Assembly (NCBI GenBank): GCA_030685235.1
Contig: MU839139.1
Span: 124,001 to 188,000 of the forward strand
Direction: 5' to 3'
DNA length: 64,000 nt
Source of the DNA: Copromyces sp. CBS 386.78
Taxonomy: Eukaryota > Ascomycota > Sordariomycetes > Sordariales > Sordariaceae
Shown: piece by piece, positions 56,712 through 64,000 of the stretch
Numbering within the stretch: position 1 is the stretch's first letter
Layout of the letters: every line of letters starts with the position of its first letter
Program-made: the position numbers and the translations under genes
Notes under the pieces: generated by a model
The model's database searches: none
What the model was told of the DNA's origin: nothing
What the model saw: the letters and a program-made list of their open reading frames with translations, nothing else

Positions 56712-56954
56712 TTGATTAAATAGGCCTTTGATAACCTCGTTAATATAAGTAGAAAGAAGCAGCGAACTTCGGAAAAGAACCATCGTAAACGATATCGGGA
56801 ACCCAACTTTTAGGAAGGAACTATCAACCTATCCGACCAATTAAATGTCAGATATCTCTTCGGTTGCAAAGCCTAGTTTGAGTGCAAACTCTATGCAACT
56901 AGACTACCGCTCAATCCCTACGCAAAGCCTATGCAACCTCCCTATTTTCCCGCT

Positions 56955-58299
56955 ACGGTAGACTAAAGAATACTCCTTCTTAGAAGAATATATTTGAATT
57001 TTAATCCTAAATTCGTTTTCCCGTACTAAATTCATTCTTCCTTTGCTTCGTAATCCCTTCTTAAAAAAATTAACGTCTAAATTTATTCCCTCAACCTCTC
57101 TCGAAGATCCGTTAAAGTATAATACTTGAATATTAATTCTAATCTCCTCTTAAATAGTCAATAATTAGAATATAAAAATTTCTTCGTCTTTATTTTACAA
57201 ATAGGAATTATTTTACAGTAGATATACTCTCCTCTCTAAAATATTAATTTTTATAATCTTTATATTAATTAAATTAATTTTTTTATAATAGGGAGCTAAT
57301 CTCTCTTCTTATATAGTATTTTCTATTCTACATTAAATAGTAATAAAAATAAAATAAATTTTAAACTCCTAATTAAATTAGTTAATACGAACTCGAAGAA
57401 TTTTCGGCCGAGATTTCTTATAGACGTTAAAACTATCTCCGCTTCCTTCGGGATATTAATTTAAAAACTGAAGGTTAAATAATAAATAATTAATTATTTC
57501 CTTCCGTAAAAAAGTTTTTTATTCGATTTAACGGAAATTTTAATTCCGGATATATATAAATCTTAGGTTCTTCGTCCAATTTATAATTTATTAATACCCT
57601 TCGGTAAATATACTAGCCCCTTTCCCCTCTTTAATTAAATTATAATCGATATAGAATATAAAAATAAATTATTTCGAAATATTAATTTAATAAAATAATA
57701 AATTAGAAACTAGAAAATTAGTAATTTAAATTATATAATAGATTAAAGACTACGAATTAACGATAAACAATAAATCCCCCCCTTATTATTTCCGCTTATA
57801 CTTAATATAAATACTTGTAATTTATATATCGAATTCCTTTTTAAAGTAATTACGACCCTTTTAAAATATATTATATTAATATTTCAAATAATTTTAATTA
57901 ACCTTTTACAAATAATTAATTTCTTATTAAAAGTAAATACGGTTAGAAGGGCGGTACTTAGTTCTTATTATAATAATAATTATTATTAATTAAATAAAAT
58001 TATAATTAGACTTCCGAATTAATATAATACCTAATACCTTAATCGAAATATAAATATTTTAATTTAAATAATATAAAAGTATTTAAAAAATAAAAAGCAT
58101 TTTAATAAAGGATATTAAATTTACCTATCTCCGAATAATTATAATAACCTAAAATATAACTTTATATAACTACTAATATATCTCCCCCTCTATTATAAGA
58201 TTTTAATTTAAAAACCCCTATTTTATAATTAATTATTATTAAATATTATATTTAATATTTCTTCCTCCCTTTCCGCTTTAAAGACTTCTCCTTCCCTTA
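56955..58299. other. RIP-degraded A/T-rich sequence upstream of the gypsy relic
   Basis: Base composition changes sharply near 57000. The stretch could contain the 5' LTR and leader of the Ty3/gypsy element, but no TG..CA ends can be recognised after mutation. Confidence 0.4.
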
Positions 58300-60788
58300 A
58301 TATTTAAAAACTTACTATACTAAAAGTCCTTAACCCTACTACTCTTTTTACTAAAAGTAATACTATAGTTTACGTCTATAATATTAGCTTTAAAAAGAAA
58401 TTTAATAGTAAAAGAATTACTAAATATTTTAAATCTTTTGAAGAAGAAATTAAATACGCTAATTTTAATAATAACGAATTTAAAATTACTATTTAAATTA
58501 ATTAATATAAAAAATAATTTAAGGACGTTACTAAGGGTATCCTCCGCTAATTCAAAATTAACGCTAATATTACTTAGGAGAACTTTATTTTAACTTTTAA
58601 AACCGTTTATAGAATTAAAGATCCTAAGTAAATTAATAACGCATTTATTACTTTAAAAAAATTCTATATTAAATATATCCCCTATAATAAAATAAAGATC
58701 GCTAATGCTATTTTTAATTACTTTACCCTTTTCGCTTATTAATCTTCTATTAATTATAATAATATTAAGCATTTAATTATTAAAAACTTTTATAAGAAAT
58801 TATATATTAATATTAAATATATAATTATTACTTTTATATATAAATTTAAAGAGGAAATCTACTACATAAATCAGATTACTTTCGTTAATAAATTTAACGA
58901 CTTTATTATTAAATAATTTAATAAAATTAATACCTTTAAGTCTTTAGCCTCTTCTAATTCTAATAAAAAAGAAATTATTACCAAAATGCGTAAATCCTCT
59001 AAAAAATTTATTAAATTTAATAATAATATCTCCTCCGAAAATAATAATATTCTAATCGTTAAGAAAATTATTTAAATTATTACGAAGGAGCCTATTAAGA
59101 AATAATCTACTATTAATAAAACTATAAATAAATTTACTAAAAACCTTAGGAAATTAATAATTTAAATTTCTTAAAATATTTGCCCCCCTCCCGAAATACC
59201 CCTTCCTACCCTTTAATAACCTACTATCTATTACCCCTCTCAAATTTAATACCCTTTTATTTAAATTAATACCGTTTAAATTAATATTATACTTATTAAT
59301 AATTTTACTCGAAATAAAATTCAATATTTATTATTTAATAATTATTAATTTTCTAACGAATATTAAAAGGTCTATTATTAGTATAGAAGAGATTACTTTA
59401 TATATAAATACGTTAAGAAGGATATAAACCTTATATACGAATATTATTCTTTTTAAAAAATTTAAATTTCTAAGGGTATATAATTTATTATTTTCTTTAG
59501 GCCTAATTATAATTACGAAAATTATATAAATTAAGAATTATATTGCGCTACGTAAAAATAAAGGAAAGTTAAAGAGTTATTAAAGTTTTTAATTGTTTTA
59601 GAACCGAATTATCCTACTTATTCCAACTTTAAAAATTAAGAATTTAAATATTATAAGGGTAGAAATCCTAATAAGCCCGATTACGTTCTAAAATTTAATA
59701 TCTTTTATTAAAATACTAAAGGAAAGTAAAAGGAAATATAAAGATTAAAAGGGAAGAAAATATTAATTTTAATTAATATTATTTAAATTAAGAAATTTAA
59801 TTATTTTTATAGTCCGATACTAAAAGTTCGAAAATAAGTCGCTTCTATATATATTATCCTAATTAAAAGTAAAGAATTCCCTAATAAATTTCCGAAGGTT
59901 ATAAAATTAATTAATTCGGGAAATAAAATTGAAATTAATATAATACCCTTTAATTTCTATAATAATAATTATTTTTAAAAAGATTAAAAAAGTTCGAGTT
60001 TCCGAAAGTAATTCCTTTAATAATACCCTTATATTCTTATTTATCCCCTCTATTTTAACTACTAATATAATTAAAAAAGGGGCTAAATATAATATTAATA
60101 CTATAAAAGGAAAATAACCCGCTTTTAAATCTACTACTAAAAAGGCTAAAAAAGTTTACTTTTCTAATTAATTTAAAAATCCTAAAATCTATAATAATTT
60201 TATAAATTTAAAAAAATTCTACCTTATAATTACGAAATTTATAAATATTAAAACTTCGGTTACTATCGAAGATATTATTAAATATAGCCCTATTAATATT
60301 ATAACTATTTACTACTAGATAAATTTATTCGTTAATACTATTTACAATAATAATTATAATTTATTTAAACCTAAATTTAAATATAATAGTAATATTATTT
60401 ATAATAATACCCCGGAAGCTAATAAATTCATCCCTATTGTATTTAAAGGATTTATTATACTTAAAGGTCCTATCTAAATTAATACTATAAATATTAAACA
60501 GAAATTTATTCGTAATTATATTTTAATTAATTTTATCGAATTAATAAAAGAAAACGTCCAAACTATTTATAATTAAATCGATTAATTAATATTCGTTAAC
60601 GTTCCTTTGGAATAGTAAAAGATTAATAAGTTTAGGACTAAATTAATTAAGAGGGTATTACTTTATAACGCATCTATTAATATTATTAAATACGCCAAAA
60701 TATTTACTTTAGTTTTAAAGAATAGAATTACCCGATTTTCTACACTACTTACGCTAATAATCTCCATTAAAACGAAAGGAAGGGAAAA

Positions 60789-61035
60789 GATTACCATTTT
60801 ATTTAATATAGGAATTAAATATAATACTATTTATAAGGGATTAGCAAATCGTTTCGGTCTAACGAATATTTATACCGATATTACTAATATTAATAGTAAT
60901 AGTAGCCAAAAGGAATTCCTTAATAAAATTTATAAAAAAATTTATTTATTTAATAAAAATAAAGAAATTTATTTTTTTATTACCGAAAACTATTTATTTA
61001 ATTATAAAATTATTTTAGGTCTACCCTTCTTTTAA
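60789..61035 (+). pseudogene. Retrotransposon aspartic protease relic
   Basis: Reads LFNIGIKYNTIYKGLA, then NRFGLTNIYTDI and a closing IILGLPFF. The catalytic DTG position holds NIG, and the ILGLPFF segment is the usual C-terminal hydrophobic-Gly motif of retropepsins. Inactive. Confidence 0.6.
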
Positions 61036-62049
61036 AACGCTAATATTCATATAAAGTATAATAAGAATAAGTAGAACTATATTTTTATTATTATTAACGG
61101 GATAATAATCCGCGCTATTTTAATTATTACCCCCGAAATATATAAAAACGGTAAAAATTTCGAAACTTAGAAATTAATTAGAGCTAATTAATAAATTTAA
61201 TTTCCGAATAATATTTATAACCTGTATACAATTTAGTAAAAATAGCGCCGTAAATACTAATTCTCTAATAAGGATAAAACTACCGAATTGAATAGAATTT
61301 AAAGAAAATAATAAGAAAATCGCTATATTTACGGATAAAATAATAGAAAATTTAGTAGAAATATTATTTAAAAAAAAGGAAAAGTATAAAGCATTACAAA
61401 AACTTTAGAAGATTATTAGAAAAAGAAACGCTAATTCTAAAATTAATTCGGGTTTAGAGAATACTATTTAATTATATTTAATATAAAGTAAAAGAAAAAA
61501 ATTTAAAATTAGTATTAAAAAGGATTTAGAAGAATTAAAAGTAATAATTATTCCCTAGTAAATAAAGAGGAGGATTAAAAAAGCATTAATAAAGGAATTT
61601 AAAAAGGCTATAAGGAAATCCGTAGGGAAAGCGAAATAAGTACCAACGATTCTCTACGTATAAATTAATATTATATATAAGAGGGTCGGCTAAAAAGCTA
61701 ACCTAATCGATAACGCGAGCTCTAATAAATTAAAGCCGGTAGGAAACCGTAATTAAAAAGTAAATAAGTAGGCCTAAATATAGGAACGGATCGCTAATAT
61801 TTTAGAGAATTTCGGTATAGAATAGGATAATTATATTATTTTCCGGTTTATAGAATTAATTAAAAAGTTAAAATTAATTGAGGAGCGTTTTTAAATTATA
61901 ATTAAAATAGTCTAAAATACTTTGAATAATAGTAAAATTAAATTATTTATTTATATTTTTTATAATAGGGAATATATTCTTACTTAAAACTTTATAGAAT
62001 ATAGAAAATTCAATTCTAATATAATTCCTCTTTAATAAATGTATATTAT

Positions 62050-62730
62050 TTTATATTTAATTTAATAAATTAAAGCTATCCCTATCCCTAAGGCTCTCTA
62101 TAATTAAATTTGTAATTTATTTAAGGAAAAGATAAAAAAGGGAATTTTCGAAGAAAATTATATTACCTATTAAAATAATTAATTTTTCGTTACTAAGAAG
62201 GATAGAAATATACGCCTAATTAATAACATTTAAAAAATTAACCGGATTACTTTAAAAAATATAAATTTACTTCCGGGTTACGAAAAATTTAATAAAAACT
62301 TTAGAAATTATAAAATAATTTCTTTATTCGATTTTTTCTCTAATTATAATTAAATCCCTTTCGAAGAGATTAATAGGGATATTACTACCTTCTCAACACC
62401 CTTTAGCTACTTTAAAATAACAACCTTACTTTAAAGAAGTATTAATTCTATTGTTTAATTTATAAGGGCAATAACTAAAATACTCTATAACCTAATTCTT
62501 AATATTTATTAACTTTATTTTAACGATATTTATATTAAAGGCCCCTAAATAAATTATAATAAGGAGGAGATTAATATAAAGGGAATTAAGAAATATATTT
62601 TAAAATACTTAATTAATATCAATAAAATTTTATTTAATATAGAATTAATCGGAAGAATTATTATAATTATTAAGTGTAATTAATATTAAAACGAAATTAT
62701 ATTCGTAGGATACTTTTATAGTCCCAACGG
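62050..62730 (+). pseudogene. Retrotransposon reverse transcriptase relic
   Basis: Landmarks in one frame with interspersed stops: TKKDRNIRLINN (family KKDG..R.C.DYR), NRITLKNINLLPG (K.T..N.YPLP), ISLFDFFSNYN (SLIDF.SGY.Q), and TTFSTPFSYFKITTLL (TAFSTP.G.F...TLP.G). The YxDD box reads YFND: the first catalytic Asp has become Asn, a G-to-A change. VGYF closes the thumb-proximal part. Confidence 0.75.
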
Positions 62731-63009
62731 GAGATCCCTAAATAAAAATAAGGTTATAAAAATCAATAAGTAGATTTACTACAAATACCGACCAAATAGG
62801 AAGGGTAAAGAAATTAAATAGGTTAAAACCTTTATTAAAATTATTAAATACTATAAAATTTAAATTAAAAATTTTAATATTATTATAATCCCCCTTTATA
62901 CACTAATAAAAAAGGGAATCGAATAAATTTAAACCGAAAATAAATAATTCGTAATAAAATACTTTTAATACTTTATAACTATTACTCTAATTTTAATAAT
63001 TCTCGTTTA

Positions 63010-63400
63010 TAATAACCCGAAGTATAATATAATTTACTTTATAATTAATATTTCGATCGAAGGATAGGGAATAGTATTAGAATAAATCGGCCCCGATAAT
63101 AAAAAACATCCTTATAAATTCGAAAGCGGGATTTAATCGGAAGTTAAAAAGTAATACAATACTATTAAAAAGGAGCTTTAAAATTTCTTCTATATTTTTA
63201 AACGTTTACGAAAATACTTATTCGGCATTCGCTTTATTATTAAAATAAACGCTATAGTCCTTATATATTAATTTAATAATATTGCTAGTAACGTCCCCAG
63301 TACCTTATTAATAAAATAAATTATATAAATTAAAATTTTCGACTTCGAAATTATATATATTCTTAAAAGTAAAAATATAATTACCAATAATCTATTTCGC
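63010..63400 (+). pseudogene. Retrotransposon RNase H relic
   Basis: Reads ISIEG*GIVL where family members have DASxxGxGAVL; then KKHPYKFESGI*SEVKK*Y and L*NFFYIFKRLRKYLFG, which correspond to the P..FESR..S..E..Y...E.E.L.....RHYLYG pattern. The first catalytic Asp is lost. Confidence 0.65.
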
Positions 63401-63539
63401 AAACTTTTAAGGCTTTCTAATTTCTACGAAAAGGAATACGAAGTAAATATTAATAATTTTATAAATATATAAATTTATTCTATTTTCATTACTTATACCA
63501 ATACCCTAAAACTTATTTTTAAAGAGAATTAATTAAACC

Positions 63540-63910
63540 TTTCCTATAAAATTTCTACCTACTTAATAACGTACAAAGTTCCTAACCGCTTGAAGGGATC
63601 TACTTTTAAGCGTTAATTTTATAATAATACTATAAAATACTTCGTTTCCGAAGGAATTCTTTAATTATAACCGACGAATCCCTTATAATTTCTATAGAAG
63701 TTAATTAACGGCCTTACAAAGTATAAACAAATTATATTTTACTATTATAATAAAGTAAATTATTAAAGAAGGGAAGAGATATATTATTATATTACCGAAT
63801 ATTATTATTAGAAGGATATATATATTAATATAAAAGAATTAATCCGCTTTTATTTAATTTATTAAAAATATAATCCTAAAAAGTTCGAAAATAAATACTA
63901 ATAAATATTT
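63540..63910 (+). pseudogene. Retrotransposon integrase zinc-finger (HHCC) relic
   Basis: Reads REEIYYYITEYYY*KDIYINIKELI and then Y*KYNPKKF, matching the H.GREATY..I...YYWK.M..DV...I..C..CQK.K pattern around the HHCC domain. His and Cys ligands are largely mutated. Confidence 0.6.
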
Positions 63911-64000
63911 CCTAATATTTAATTTATAGGAAAGTAAATTTTTAATATTTAATTTATATTTAGCATAAATAGAAAGAAAGTACTTTTATTAAAAATTAGA

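Larger units (their letters stand above)
56311..56954. mobile_element. 644-bp MITE-like element with long inverted repeats
   Basis: The outer 32 bases (starting AGCGGGAATATAGGAAGG) match the reverse complement of the right end in 30 of 32. Weaker similarity continues inward for roughly 150 bp on each side (for example GGGTTTGCATGTCAA against GAGTTTGCACTCAAA). No clear target duplication. The interior holds three strong hairpins and a tRNA-like sequence. No coding capacity. Confidence 0.7.
58300..64000 (+). mobile_element. RIP-dead Ty3/gypsy retrotransposon, truncated by the window end
   Basis: One plus-strand order of domain relics fits a Ty3/gypsy (Metaviridae) polyprotein: gag-like helical region (about 58330-59200) and a Pro-rich stretch (PPPEIPLPTL, ~59180), aspartic protease (60789-61035), reverse transcriptase (62050-62730), RNase H (63010-63400), and the integrase N-terminal zinc-finger region (63540-63910). 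Stops are mostly TAA/TAG, CpA is depleted, and catalytic residues are altered, so nothing can be active. The integrase core and 3' LTR lie beyond the window. The order protease-RT-RNase H-integrase excludes Ty1/copia. Confidence 0.75.

Noticed and set aside
1..64000. CRISPR arrays, bacterial operons, ribosome binding sites, rRNA genes
   Set aside because: Spliced fungal genes throughout; no evenly spaced repeat-spacer arrays and no 5S or large rRNA sequence recognised.

Overview
The window is a piece of a filamentous ascomycete genome, most likely a Sordariomycete close to Neurospora/Sordaria. Genes carry short introns (53-112 bp) with GT..AG ends and CTAAC-like branch sites, exons are GC-rich with C-ending codons, and families such as GH10-CBM1 xylanase, Upc2-like Zn2Cys6 factors and acuF-like C2H2 proteins are typical of the group. 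About 25 kb is A/T-rich, TpA-rich and almost free of CpA, the footprint of repeat-induced point mutation (RIP). Species is inferred, not proven.

Layout. 1-4.0 kb: no supported gene. 4.0-13.1 kb: a gene-dense block with a hemerythrin (HHE) protein (-), a BM3/CYP505-like P450 (+), an NmrA-like reductase (-), a DUF423 membrane protein (-), a DUF2196/YwbE-like protein with a C-terminal zinc finger (+) and a membrane-anchored P450 (-). 15.7-18.1 kb: a Zn2Cys6 transcription factor followed by degenerate repeats. 22.3-25.5 kb: an A-T-R carboxylic acid reductase. 26.1-27.1 kb: a wrecked sugar transporter. 28.7-29.3 kb: a small secreted Ala/Asp/Asn-rich protein with dibasic sites. 30.9-32.2 kb: a GH10 xylanase with a CBM1.

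32.9-52.3 kb: one gene (DUF7580-type, minus strand) split in two by a 17,036-bp RIP-degraded insertion. A 7-bp near-identical duplication (GATTCTA/GATCCTA) flanks the block, and the coding frame is continuous across the two breakpoints except for two adjacent stops that RIP explains. Inside the block are a 3,965-bp element with 80-bp terminal inverted repeats, a 415-bp MITE-like element nested in it, a tnp2-like transposase relic, and two lysine-rich coding relics.

52.3-55.5 kb: a divergent partner, an acuF-like C2H2 protein, shares a 634-bp promoter with the broken gene; the promoter holds a perfect 12-bp palindrome. 55.5-64 kb: a candidate LTR, a 644-bp inverted-repeat element containing hairpins and a tRNA-like sequence, then a RIP-dead Ty3/gypsy element (gag, protease, RT, RNase H, integrase zinc finger) running off the window.

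Working together: the strongest functional unit is the divergent DUF7580/acuF-like pair, whose partner has been destroyed by a transposon. The two P450s, NmrA-like protein, regulator and reductase could serve secondary or detoxifying metabolism, but nothing in the sequence makes them a defined cluster.
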